From assembly GCA_025916675.1 (NCBI GenBank), contig CP098402.1, positions 1,793,205 through 1,857,204 on the forward strand: DNA of 64,000 nt, given 5' to 3'. Every line of letters starts with the position of its first letter. Positions within the stretch are counted from its first letter, which is position 1. Made by a program: the position numbers and the translations under genes. This stretch comes from Phycisphaera sp. (lineage in GTDB: Bacteria > Planctomycetota > Phycisphaerae > Phycisphaerales > UBA1924). Positions 43,430 through 51,300 of the stretch are shown here, piece after piece. The notes beneath the pieces were generated by a model, which was not told the origin of the DNA, searched no databases, and saw only the letters and a list, made by a program, of their open reading frames with translations.

Positions 43430-45421
43430 ATGGCCGACCTGAAGAACATGAAGGGCGTCTCCGAAGCCGACCGCAAGATGCTGGAGGAGGCCGAGGAGTT
43501 GCTTGGTGCCGAACCCGAATCGATGGGCGTGGCCAAGAACCTCTTCTGGGGCCGCTTCCGCGAAGACCTCATGCTGCCCTATCCGCAGCAGCCCGGGGGC
43601 GAGAAGGCCGAGTGCGACGCGCTGGTGGCCAAGGTCGAGGACTACCTCAAGAACGAGCACCCCAGCATCCAGATCGACCAGGAGCAGGAGATCCCACGCG
43701 AGACCATCGACCGGCTGTTCGAGCTGGGCGTCCTGGGCATGACCATCCCCAAGGAGTTTGGCGGGCTGGGCATGGGCATCACCAGCTACAACCGCATCCT
43801 CGAGACCATCGGCAAGTACTGCGGCAGCACCGCCGTGCTCGTGAGCGCGCACCAGAGCATCGGGTGCAAGGCCGTGATGCTGTTTGGCACCGACGAACAA
43901 AAACAACGCTGGCTGCCCAAGCTGGCACAGGAGTGGCTCAGCGCCTTCTGCCTGAGCGAACCCAACGTCGGTTGCGACGCGGGCGGCCAGGAGACGCGCT
44001 GCGAGCTGAGCGAGGACGGTGAGCACTACATCCTGAACGGCGAGAAGAAGTGGGCCACGTCCGGTGCCATTTCCGGTCTGTTCACCGTCATGTGCAAGCA
44101 GAACATCGACGGCAAGGACAAGGTCACCGCCCTGGTGTGCCACCCCGACATGCCGGGCATCGACATCTTCCAGAAGAACCGCAGCAAGTGCGGCATCCGC
44201 GGCACCTGGCAGGCCCGCATCCGCTTTAAGGACGTGAAGGTGCCCAAAGAGAACCTCCTCCATAAGGAGGGCCGCGGCCTGAACGTGGCGTTGACGTGTC
44301 TGAACTACGGACGCTGCACGCTCAGCGCGGGCATGCTCGGTGGCGCGAAGCGAGCCATGGACCAGGGCATCCGGTGGGCGCAGACGCGCTACCAGTTCAA
44401 CGCGCCGCTGGCCGACAAGGATCTGGTCAAGCAGCACATCGCCCACATGAGCGCGCTGACGTACGCCATGGACTCGATGCTGTACATGACCACCGGCATG
44501 CTCGACCGCCACGACGAGGACATCATGGTCGAGACGGCCATGTGCAAGGTCTTCTGCTCGGAGATGGGCTGGCGCACGGTCAACAGCGCCGTCCAGATCA
44601 TGGGCGGCGAGAGCTACATGACCGAGAACGAGGTCGAGCGCATCTTCCGCGACAGCCGCATCAACATCATCGTCGAGGGTTCTAACGACCTCATGTGGTC
44701 GTTCATCTTCGGCTACGGCGGCAAGCAGTTGGGCGAGGCCATGCTGGGCATCAAGCTCAAGGTCGACTGGGACAAGGAAGAGGGCTTCGGCCAGAATCTC
44801 GGCCGCATCATCCCCAACCTCATGCAGCCCAAGACCCTGAAGGCCGCCGTGCCGCTGGGCGCGCAGGTCTTCCTGGGCATCCGCCCCAAGGCCCCGAGCA
44901 TCACGAAGGTCCACGCGAGCCTGAAGCCCCAGGCCGACCGCCTGGCCAAGCTCATCCGCGAGCACAGCCACCAGTTCAAGATGACCAGCAAGCGGTACGA
45001 CGCCGAACTGGTCAGCCGCCAGGTGCCCCAGAGCCGCCTGGCCCTCAACGCCATCTACCTGCACGCCTTCGGCTGCACGCTGAGCCGGCTCGACCAAGAC
45101 ATCCGCGACGGCAAGACCGGCCCAGAGATGGACCGCAACAAGGCCGCGGCGATGCACTTCTTCGATCTGGCCGAGCAGTGGATCCAGGCCAACTGGCGCG
45201 AGCTGTACGAGAACGCGGACGACACGCTGTTCGCGGCGGCCGACGCGGCGATGGCCCACAACTCGACCCTGCCGGCCGACCTGTTCATCATCCCCGAACG
45301 CACCCCGACCGACCAGAAGGGCGACGGCCGCACGCCGAATCAGGACGCTATCAAGCAGTTCCCTGGCGACAACGCCGCCCAGAAGATCGGCCTCGAGGCC
45401 CACGCTGGGGCGTCTCACTAA
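43430..45421 (+). CDS. Acyl-CoA dehydrogenase (VLCAD/ACAD9-like, with C-terminal extension)
   Basis: The 663-residue flavoenzyme has the family signatures CLSEPNVGCDAGG (FAD/substrate), KKWATSGAISGLF, and LNYGRCTLSAGMLGGAKRAM. The segment INIIVEGSNDLM carries the catalytic glutamate at the place used in VLCAD (EGTND). About 200 residues beyond the core dehydrogenase form a C-terminal helical extension as in VLCAD/ACAD9. It oxidises long-chain acyl-CoA to enoyl-CoA, passing electrons to ETF. ATG 43430 is preceded by GGAGG 12 bases upstream. Confidence 0.93.
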   Translation: MADLKNMKGVSEADRKMLEEAEELLGAEPESMGVAKNLFWGRFREDLMLPYPQQPGGEKAECDALVAKVEDYLKNEHPSIQIDQEQEIPRETIDRLFELGVLGMTIPKEFGGLGMGITSYNRILETIGKYCGSTAVLVSAHQSIGCKAVMLFGTDEQKQRWLPKLAQEWLSAFCLSEPNVGCDAGGQETRCELSEDGEHYILNGEKKWATSGAISGLFTVMCKQNIDGKDKVTALVCHPDMPGIDIFQKNRSKCGIRGTWQARIRFKDVKVPKENLLHKEGRGLNVALTCLNYGRCTLSAGMLGGAKRAMDQGIRWAQTRYQFNAPLADKDLVKQHIAHMSALTYAMDSMLYMTTGMLDRHDEDIMVETAMCKVFCSEMGWRTVNSAVQIMGGESYMTENEVERIFRDSRINIIVEGSNDLMWSFIFGYGGKQLGEAMLGIKLKVDWDKEEGFGQNLGRIIPNLMQPKTLKAAVPLGAQVFLGIRPKAPSITKVHASLKPQADRLAKLIREHSHQFKMTSKRYDAELVSRQVPQSRLALNAIYLHAFGCTLSRLDQDIRDGKTGPEMDRNKAAAMHFFDLAEQWIQANWRELYENADDTLFAAADAAMAHNSTLPADLFIIPERTPTDQKGDGRTPNQDAIKQFPGDNAAQKIGLEAHAGASH

Positions 45422-45468
45422 CCCGTCGCACCGTCCGCGTCCCTATGATGCTCCCCCGGGGGCTCCCC

Positions 45469-45542
45469 CGATAGCCAGCGGCCGAGTCGAGACTCGTGCC
45501 GACCCCTTTGGTCCAGTCAAACCAAGGGGCCGACGGCTATCG
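45469..45542 (+). promoter_or_regulatory. Three-way-junction-like structured leader before pdhA
   Basis: An outer 8-bp stem CGATAGCC/GGCTATCG (45469-45476 with 45535-45542) encloses two hairpins. Hairpin 1 is CGAGT-CGAG-ACTCG (45483-45496). Hairpin 2 is CCCCTT(T)GGT with ACCAAGGGG (45503-45512 with 45521-45529), loop CCAGTCAA. There is no T-tract, so it is not a classical terminator. It ends 64 bases before the pdhA ATG and could be a cis-regulatory RNA. Confidence 0.5.
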
Positions 45543-45606
45543 TGCGCCCCAGTCAGTCATGAATCCCTCGCGCCCGGCGTGAGCCAATGAGAACAGGAGC
45601 CGACCC

Positions 45607-46728
45607 ATGCCCCGCAAGGTCGCCTACAAGACCCAGATCGAGCACCTGAGCATCCTCGATGAGAACGGGAAGCTCGATAGCAAGCTCGGCAAGGACCTGC
45701 TCAGCGACGAGCAGGTGCAGCAGTCGTACGAGCACATGACCATCTGCCGTCAGTACGACGAGGTGGCCTTCAAGCTCCAGCGGTCGGGTCGCATGGGCAC
45801 GTTCCCCCAGAACAAGGGCCAGGAGGCCGCGGCGATTGGCTCGGCACTCGCTGCACGAAAGGGCCAAGATTGGCTCGTCTCGGCCTATCGCGAGAACGCC
45901 GCCCTGTTCATGCACGGCCTGCCCATGCACTACGTGCTCAACTACTGGATGGGCGACGAGCGCGGCAGCAAGATCCCCGAGGGCGTGAAGATCACGCCGC
46001 TGAGCGTGCCCATCGGCACGCACATGCTGCACGCGGTGGGCATCGCCTGGGCCGCCAAGATCCGCAAGGAGGACAGCGTCGCGCTGACCTACTTCGGCGA
46101 CGGGGCGACCAGCGAGGGCGACTTCCACGAGGCGGCCAACTTTGCCGGCGTGCTGGGCGTGCCGTGCATCTTCATCTGCCAGAACAATTCCTGGGCCATC
46201 AGCGTGCCGCGCGAGAAGCAGACCGCGTCGGAGACCTTCGCGCAGAAGGCGCTCGGCTACGGCATCCCGACCATCCAGGTCGACGGCAACGACCTCTTCG
46301 CGATGTATCTGGCGACCAAGGAAGCCCACGATCGCGCCCGCAAGGGCGAGGGTCCATCGTTCATCGAGGCGGTGACCTACCGCCTAGCCGATCACACCAC
46401 CGCCGACGACGCCAGCCGCTACCGCGACAGCGCCGAACTCGACGCGTGGAAGGCCAAGGACCCCCTCATCCGCCTGCGGAAGTACCTCGAGAACAAGGAC
46501 CTGTGGAGCGACGAGCAGCAGGAAGCGCTGGAAGCCAAGGCCAAGGCCATAGTGCAAGAGGTCGTTAAGACCGCCGAGGAGATGCCCAAGCCCGACGTGG
46601 ACGACATCTTCGACTACACGTTCGAGGAGTTGCCCGAGAGCATCCGCGTGCAGCGTGACACGATGCGGACGACGTCGCTGGGCCAGAACCCCGAGCAGGC
46701 CGGGCTAAACGCTCGCATGGCGCACTAA
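45607..46728 (+). CDS. pdhA: Pyruvate dehydrogenase (2-oxoacid dehydrogenase) E1 alpha subunit
   Basis: The 373-residue protein has the thiamine diphosphate motif GDGATSEGDFHEAANFA... QNNSW (GDG at 164-166, NN at 193-194). The conserved VSAYRENAALFMHG and RLADHTTADDASRYR segments match PdhA. E1 decarboxylates pyruvate and passes the acetyl group to lipoyl-E2. Branched-chain oxoacid use cannot be excluded. AGGAG lies 9 bases before ATG 45607. It is followed 24 bases later by the beta subunit. Confidence 0.93.
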   Translation: MPRKVAYKTQIEHLSILDENGKLDSKLGKDLLSDEQVQQSYEHMTICRQYDEVAFKLQRSGRMGTFPQNKGQEAAAIGSALAARKGQDWLVSAYRENAALFMHGLPMHYVLNYWMGDERGSKIPEGVKITPLSVPIGTHMLHAVGIAWAAKIRKEDSVALTYFGDGATSEGDFHEAANFAGVLGVPCIFICQNNSWAISVPREKQTASETFAQKALGYGIPTIQVDGNDLFAMYLATKEAHDRARKGEGPSFIEAVTYRLADHTTADDASRYRDSAELDAWKAKDPLIRLRKYLENKDLWSDEQQEALEAKAKAIVQEVVKTAEEMPKPDVDDIFDYTFEELPESIRVQRDTMRTTSLGQNPEQAGLNARMAH

Positions 46729-46752
46729 GAGACTACGAAGGAACTCACGACC

Positions 46753-47727
46753 ATGGCTGAACTCAACCTCGTCCAAGCCATCAACCTCGCCCTCGCCCAG
46801 GAAATGGAGCGCGACGATCGCGTCATGGTCCTGGGCGAAGACGTCGGCCTCAACGGCGGCGTCTTCCGCGTGACCGACGGCCTCCAGAAGCGCTTCGGCG
46901 AGGACCGCGTCGTCGACACGCCCCTCGCGGAATCGGGCATCCTGGGCACCTCCATCGGCCTTGCGATCAACGGCATGCGGCCAGTGCCCGAGATCCAGTT
47001 CGAGGGTTTTCTCGGGCCGGCGTACGACCAGATCGTCCACCATGCCGGGCGCATGCGCACCCGCACGCGTGGAGCCGTGACCGTGCCGTTGACGGTTCGT
47101 GTGCCCGTGGGCGGCGGCATCCACGCGCCCGAGTTGCACAGCGACAGCCCCGAGGCGATCTACAGCCACCACGTCGGCCTCAAGGTCGTCATGCCAAGCA
47201 CGCCCTACGACGCCAAGGGGCTGCTGCTGGCCGCCATCCGCGACCCCGATCCGGTGATGTTCTTCGAGCCCAAGCGCGTGTACCGCAGCTACAAAGAACA
47301 AGTGCCCGAGGACGACTACACCGTCGAGATCGGCAAGGCCAAGATCGTCAGCGAGGGCGACGACGTCACCGTCATCACCTGGGGTGCCACCGTGTTCCAG
47401 GCGCTCGCCGCCCTCGACGAGCTGCCCGAGGACGTCAGCGTCGAACTGATCGACATGCGGACCATCTACCCGATGGACGAGGACACGATCGTCGAGAGCG
47501 TCATGAAGACCGGCCGCTGCGTCATCGCCCACGAGGCACCGCGCACGGCCGGCATGGGCGCCGAGATCGCGACCATCCTGCAGGAGAAGTGCTTCCTGCA
47601 CCTGGAGGCCCCCGTCCAACGCGTGACCGGCTTCGACACCGTCATGCCGTATTACAAGCTCGAAAACCACTACCTGCCCGAGGCGCCCCGCATCAAGGAG
47701 GCGATCGAGCAGGTGCTGGCGTACTGA
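46753..47727 (+). CDS. pdhB: Pyruvate dehydrogenase (2-oxoacid dehydrogenase) E1 beta subunit
   Basis: The 324-residue protein shows the usual E1 beta pattern. MVLGEDVGLNGGVFRVT and DTPLAESGILGTSIGLAING lie in the N-terminal half. VIAHEAPRTAGMGAEIATIL and VTGFDTVMPYYKLENHYLP close the protein. It forms the alpha2beta2 E1 with the preceding gene's product and supplies the general-acid/base glutamate for TPP. Length is normal for the family. Confidence 0.94.
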   Translation: MAELNLVQAINLALAQEMERDDRVMVLGEDVGLNGGVFRVTDGLQKRFGEDRVVDTPLAESGILGTSIGLAINGMRPVPEIQFEGFLGPAYDQIVHHAGRMRTRTRGAVTVPLTVRVPVGGGIHAPELHSDSPEAIYSHHVGLKVVMPSTPYDAKGLLLAAIRDPDPVMFFEPKRVYRSYKEQVPEDDYTVEIGKAKIVSEGDDVTVITWGATVFQALAALDELPEDVSVELIDMRTIYPMDEDTIVESVMKTGRCVIAHEAPRTAGMGAEIATILQEKCFLHLEAPVQRVTGFDTVMPYYKLENHYLPEAPRIKEAIEQVLAY

Positions 47728-47829
47728 AGAGTGGCAATTGGGGGTTGGCAGTTGGCAATTGCCTGAAGCCCGATTTGCTCAAACCCAATTGCCCATTGCC
47801 CATCGCCAATTGCCAATTCCCATCTTCCG
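47728..47829. repeat. AATTGCC-type inverted repeat inside the pdh operon
   Basis: It occupies almost the whole pdhB-pdhC gap. Left arm GAGTGGCAATTGGGGGTTGG and GTTGGCAATTGCC (47730-47763) face right arm CAATTGCCCATTGCCCATCG and CCAATTGCCAATTCCCATC (47787-47825). In mRNA this would fold into a hairpin of about 35 bp with mismatches, just before the pdhC ribosome site (CCGAGGACCACC). Confidence 0.8.
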
Positions 47830-47838
47830 AGGACCACC

Positions 47839-49407
47839 ATGGCCGGCAAAGTTTCAAGCGATCCCAACATCTTCCTCCTGCCCGACATCGGCGAGGGCCT
47901 CCAGGAGGCCGAGGTCATCAAGTGGCTGGTCAAGGAAGGCGACACCGTCGAGGAGCAGCAGTCGCTCGCCGAGGTCGAGACCGACAAGGCCCTCACCGAG
48001 ATCCCCTCGCCACGCGCCGGGACCATCAAGACCCTGCACGGCAAGGACGGCGACGTGATGAAAGTGGGCGAGCCCTTCGTGAGCTACGAGGGCGGGAGCG
48101 CCGCCGGCGCTAAGTCGTCCAACGACAAGCCCAGCCGGACCGACCACGCCGCGGCTGCTCCCGATGCCCCGGCCGCGCGCGAGGATGATGGCACCGTCGT
48201 CGGCAAGATGAGCGCCGACACGCCCGGCCTGACACGCCAGGAGGGCAAGGCCCTGGCCACCCCGGCCGTGCGTCGCAAGGCACGCGAGGCGGGCATCGAC
48301 ATCAACGCCGTGCCGGGCACCGGCATCGGCGGCCGCGTGCTCGAGAAGGACCTCAAGGCCTTCACCGACTCGGGCGGTGCGACCAAGAAGCCCGCCGCCG
48401 CGCCGTCAAGCAACCAGAACGCCGGCACGACGCGCAAGCCCATGCCGCGCCCCCAGCAGCCGCAACAACAGCAGCCGCAGTACCAACAACAGCCGCAATA
48501 CCAGCAGCAACCGATGGGCTACGGCATGCCCCAGATGCAGGGCCAGATGCCGATGGGCATGCCCATGATGATGGTGCCCGTGCCCATGATGATGCCCTAC
48601 GGCATGATGGGCGGCATGGGCGGTGGCGGCGTGCCGATGGCTCCCGGTTACGTGCCCGCGAGCGCACGGCCGATTCCCGATCCGGCCCAGCAGAGCAAGG
48701 CCAGCAGCGGCGATTCCAGCACCGCCTTCCGCGGCGTGCGCCGGACCATCGCCAGCAAGCTGCGCGAGAGCGTCGACACCGCCGTGCACTTCACCGTGAT
48801 GGACGAGGCCGACGTGACCGACCTGGACGGCCTCCGCCGGCAGCTCGCCGAGCAAGGCACCAAGCTCAGCTTCCTCCCCTTCGTCGCCGCGGCGGTGTGC
48901 AAGGCGATCGCGCCGCGCGCCGGTGGCCGCTTCGGCGCGCTCAACGCCCGCGTCGAGGGCTCGGGCGATAGCCAGGAGATCGTCGAGCACCACGCCTGCC
49001 ACCTGGGCATCGCCACCGACACCGACGCGGGGCTCATGGTGCCAGTCATCAAGGGCGCCGACCAGCTCGACGTGCCCAGCATGAGCGATGCCATCGCCAA
49101 CGCCGCCAACGGCGCCCGCACCCGCAGCGCCGCCCGCGAAGACCTCTCCGGCTCCACCTTCACCATCAGCAACGTCGGCAGCCATGCGGGCATGTTCGCC
49201 ACGCCGGTGATCAATGCTCCTGAAGTGGGCATCCTCGCCGTCGGCAAGGTCTACGACGCCGTGGTCGTGCGTGACGGGCAGGCCGTCGTCGGCAAGAAGA
49301 TGCCCCTGAGCCTGGCTTGCGACCACCGCGTCGTCGACGGCGCGACGGCGGCGCTGTGTTTGGCGGAGATCGTGAAGCTGTTGCAGGAGCCGGGGTCGAT
49401 CGGCTGA
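47839..49407 (+). CDS. pdhC: Dihydrolipoamide acyltransferase (E2) with Met/Gln-rich linker
   Basis: The 522-residue protein has a lipoyl domain (VETDKALTEIPSPRAG, lipoyl-lysine K50). A peripheral-subunit-binding domain follows at about 139-175 (ATPAVRRKAREAGIDINAVP), then the acetyltransferase domain from about 295, with active-site DHRVVDG near the end. The linker between the last two (about 200-290) is exceptional. It is first Gln/Pro-rich, then holds 16 methionines within 42 residues (QGQMPMGMPMMMVPVPMMM), where other E2 proteins have Ala/Pro linkers. E3 (lpd) is not in the window. LipA at 12 kb would lipoylate K50. Confidence 0.94.
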   Translation: MAGKVSSDPNIFLLPDIGEGLQEAEVIKWLVKEGDTVEEQQSLAEVETDKALTEIPSPRAGTIKTLHGKDGDVMKVGEPFVSYEGGSAAGAKSSNDKPSRTDHAAAAPDAPAAREDDGTVVGKMSADTPGLTRQEGKALATPAVRRKAREAGIDINAVPGTGIGGRVLEKDLKAFTDSGGATKKPAAAPSSNQNAGTTRKPMPRPQQPQQQQPQYQQQPQYQQQPMGYGMPQMQGQMPMGMPMMMVPVPMMMPYGMMGGMGGGGVPMAPGYVPASARPIPDPAQQSKASSGDSSTAFRGVRRTIASKLRESVDTAVHFTVMDEADVTDLDGLRRQLAEQGTKLSFLPFVAAAVCKAIAPRAGGRFGALNARVEGSGDSQEIVEHHACHLGIATDTDAGLMVPVIKGADQLDVPSMSDAIANAANGARTRSAAREDLSGSTFTISNVGSHAGMFATPVINAPEVGILAVGKVYDAVVVRDGQAVVGKKMPLSLACDHRVVDGATAALCLAEIVKLLQEPGSIG

Positions 49408-49468
49408 CGCCGCGCGTGGTGCTTTGGTGGGTTTTGCACGCTCGTGTGGTGCTTTGGTGCGTGTTGCA

Positions 49469-49843
49469 CGTTCGACGCTCGGCGGAGCCGAAGACGGCTG
49501 CGCCAGCGCTCGACCAACGGGGGTGCTTTTGGGCGCTCGCTTTGCTCGCTTGCGGCCTACCGGCCGGGCCGCTCAGCGGCCGCGCCTCCCGCATGCGCCG
49601 GCGCCGGAAGACCGGCTTGGCGGATGCTTCGGCGTCAAGAGCCAACGGCGCATGTTCGCACAAGGCACTTCGCGCCGGGGCATCCGCCCCAGCCCGTCTT
49701 CGGGCGCAGGGCGCATGCCCCGGCGCGGCCGCTTCTGCGGCCCCGGCGGTAGCCCGTCAAGGGAGCGCAGCGACCGCTCCAAAACAATCTAACTTGGGGC
49801 AGCTCTGGCGCAGCCGTCTTCGGCTCCGCCAGAGCGTCGAACG
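49469..49843. repeat. Long dispersed palindromic element, copy 2 (375 bp)
   Basis: The ends are perfect mirrors: CGTTCGACGCTC at 49469 and GAGCGTCGAACG at 49832-49843. Next come GGCGGAGCCGAAGACGGCTG and its mirror CAGCCGTCTTCGGCTCCGCC. Pairing continues inward with mismatches to a centre near 49655. It resembles copy 1 at 23656-24033 in sequence, length and placement between convergent 3' ends. The remaining ~120 bases of this gap hold the CACGCTCGTGTGGTGCTTTG tandem pair (49436-49470) and nothing else I can name. Confidence 0.87.
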
Positions 49844-49881
49844 TTCGTGACCCGCCAGAGCACCCCCACGAACACCCGTGC

Positions 49882-49901
49882 CCCCTCGCTCGCGCGAGGG
49901 G
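49882..49901. repeat. 20-base hairpin repeat (CCCCTCGC type, inverted)
   Basis: CCCCTCGC-TCGC-GCGAGGGG, followed by CTCGTC, ends 5 bases before the stop codon (49906-49908) of the neighbouring minus-strand gene. Same family as the hairpins at 20.8 and 50.8 kb. Confidence 0.7.
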
Positions 49902-49905
49902 CTCG

Positions 49906-50601
49906 TCAGGACGCGCGTTTCGCCAGCCCGCACTCGGGGCACGCACCAATCCCCTCGCCCAGCTCGTACCCGCACGCCGCGCACAACCCACACTTCACGC
50001 GGCGGCGGAGCTTGCGCCAGCGCAGCAGGGCCAGGGGCGTCAGCACGAGCAACGCGTAGAACAGCGTGTTGCCCAGCAGGCCGGGCCAGAGGGGGAGGGT
50101 GGGAATGGTCCAGTCGCGGCCGAACGCGGTGACGGAGTAGCCGCCCTTCCACTGGCTCGCGTGTGAACCCGACGCATTCCTGCCGTTGTGGTGGGCCGCA
50201 CGCATCGGCCAGCCAAATCGATAGCTGATTGTCGAGCCTCTCCGTCCGTCGAGCGGGGTCCGGATGTCCCGTGGACGGGGGGCGGCGTCGACAGCCCTCG
50301 CACTCCCCATCTCAACAAAGTACCGCAGCGTCTCGTCATCCAGCCTTGGCGTGGTCGCAGTCGACCATGTGTTCACACCGACATAGTCGTGCCGCTGCAT
50401 GATGATGGCCTGCCCGTCGCACAGGAACACAGCGGAGAAGTCGGGGGATCGGACCGCAAGCGGAGAGGAATGCCAAACGACCGAAGCCACCACCGCGCTC
50501 CCCACTGCCAGCACCACCCCCACCATCAGCGCAACCACAACCAGGCGCACCGTGAGCATGCGTGGGGGTCGCGGCGGATTCGGGTCGCGGCGGGTGCGCA
50601 T
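49906..50601 (-). CDS. Membrane protein with C-terminal zinc ribbon (CxxCGYEL...CPECG)
   Basis: The 231-residue protein has an N-terminal helix (MLTVRLVVVALMVGVVLAVG) and an extracytoplasmic domain of ~120 residues. A second helix follows near 180-200 (LPLWPGLLGNTLFYALLVLT). The cytoplasmic tail carries CGLCAACGYELGEGIGACPECG, a rubredoxin-like zinc knuckle frequent in planctomycete membrane proteins. Start is ATG 50601; ATG 50559 just before the first helix is a plausible shorter start. Function unknown. Confidence 0.72.
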   Translation of the reverse strand: MRTRRDPNPPRPPRMLTVRLVVVALMVGVVLAVGSAVVASVVWHSSPLAVRSPDFSAVFLCDGQAIIMQRHDYVGVNTWSTATTPRLDDETLRYFVEMGSARAVDAAPRPRDIRTPLDGRRGSTISYRFGWPMRAAHHNGRNASGSHASQWKGGYSVTAFGRDWTIPTLPLWPGLLGNTLFYALLVLTPLALLRWRKLRRRVKCGLCAACGYELGEGIGACPECGLAKRAS

Positions 50602-50847
50602 GGGGGACGGTAGCGGGCCGCGAAGGCCGTGCGCCGCTCCGTCCGAGCCGCGGGCGTGCGCACGCGGCCTCAGGCCAAAGCGGTGCGATGCCAGCACGCG
50701 CCGGGGTGCTCGAAGAGATTGAACGCGAAGGTCGCGAAGAGCGCGAAGCACCGCCCCAACGAGCCCCTCGCGCGAGCGAGGGGAATGGGCGTGCGAGCAT
50801 CCATTCCCCTCGCTCGCGCGAGGGGCTCGTCAGAGTGTGGTCCTGGT
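50602..50847. repeat. Cluster of hairpin repeats upstream of 21-bp array 4
   Basis: It contains 20-base hairpins at 50648-50667 (CCGCGGGC-GTGC-GCACGCGG, one mismatch), 50764-50783 (CCCCTCGC-GCGA-GCGAGGGG) and 50806-50825 (same, inverted). A TTGAACGCGAAGGTCGCGAA stretch lies at 50717-50736. The two CCCCTCGC hairpins face each other 22 bases apart and could form one larger stem. No gene is seen. Confidence 0.7.
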
Positions 50848-51015
50848 GCGCGGATGGCCATTCCATGGGCGCAGAAACTCCTTCCAGGGACGCAGGAGCT
50901 CTTCCGAGAGGCGCAGGTGGAGCATCCAGGGGCGCAGGTGCTCCATCCAGGGGCGCAGGAACGCCGTCCATGGGCGCAGGTGGAGCATCCATGGGCGCAG
51001 GACTCGTTCTTGCGC
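50848..51015. repeat. 21-bp tandem array 4
   Basis: Eight consecutive 21-base units. Examples are GCGCAGGTGGAGCATCCAGGG (50911-50931) and GCGCAGGTGCTCCATCCAGGG (50932-50952). The constant part is GCGCAGG and CATCCA[GT]GG; the middle varies. It lies upstream of family member C. The 285 bases between array and ATG 51301 should hold its promoter. Confidence 0.92.
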
Positions 51016-51300
51016 ACGGGTATCGGACACTCGGGGCACGCCGGCGACCGCCCGGCCCCCCGGTTCGGGGGGTGGGCTTCGCGGCGTGGCGGACCGCGGC
51101 GCCGGAAGGATCTCGAATGGAACTTCCTGGCCGATCATACCTTGCGAAAAACTTTCAAAGAACTCCAAACTCGGACCAAAGTCACCGCGCCAGACCGTCG
51201 ATCCACTTCTCGGCCCCGGGCGCGTGACCGGGGGCCAATCAGACTCGCGGGCGTCGGCCGGGTTGGTCGGGCCCCGGACCAACCCAATCGGAGCATCGAC

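Noticed and set aside
43007-45418. 803-codon minus-strand open frame opposite the acyl-CoA dehydrogenase
   Set aside because: The plus strand encodes a full enzyme with all motifs. The antisense has repetitive Val/Gln/Asp/His composition and no ribosome site.
45503-45529. Rho-independent terminator after the acyl-CoA dehydrogenase gene
   Set aside because: The stem is good, but no T-tract follows on either strand and it is nested in a larger fold, so it is listed as a structured leader instead.
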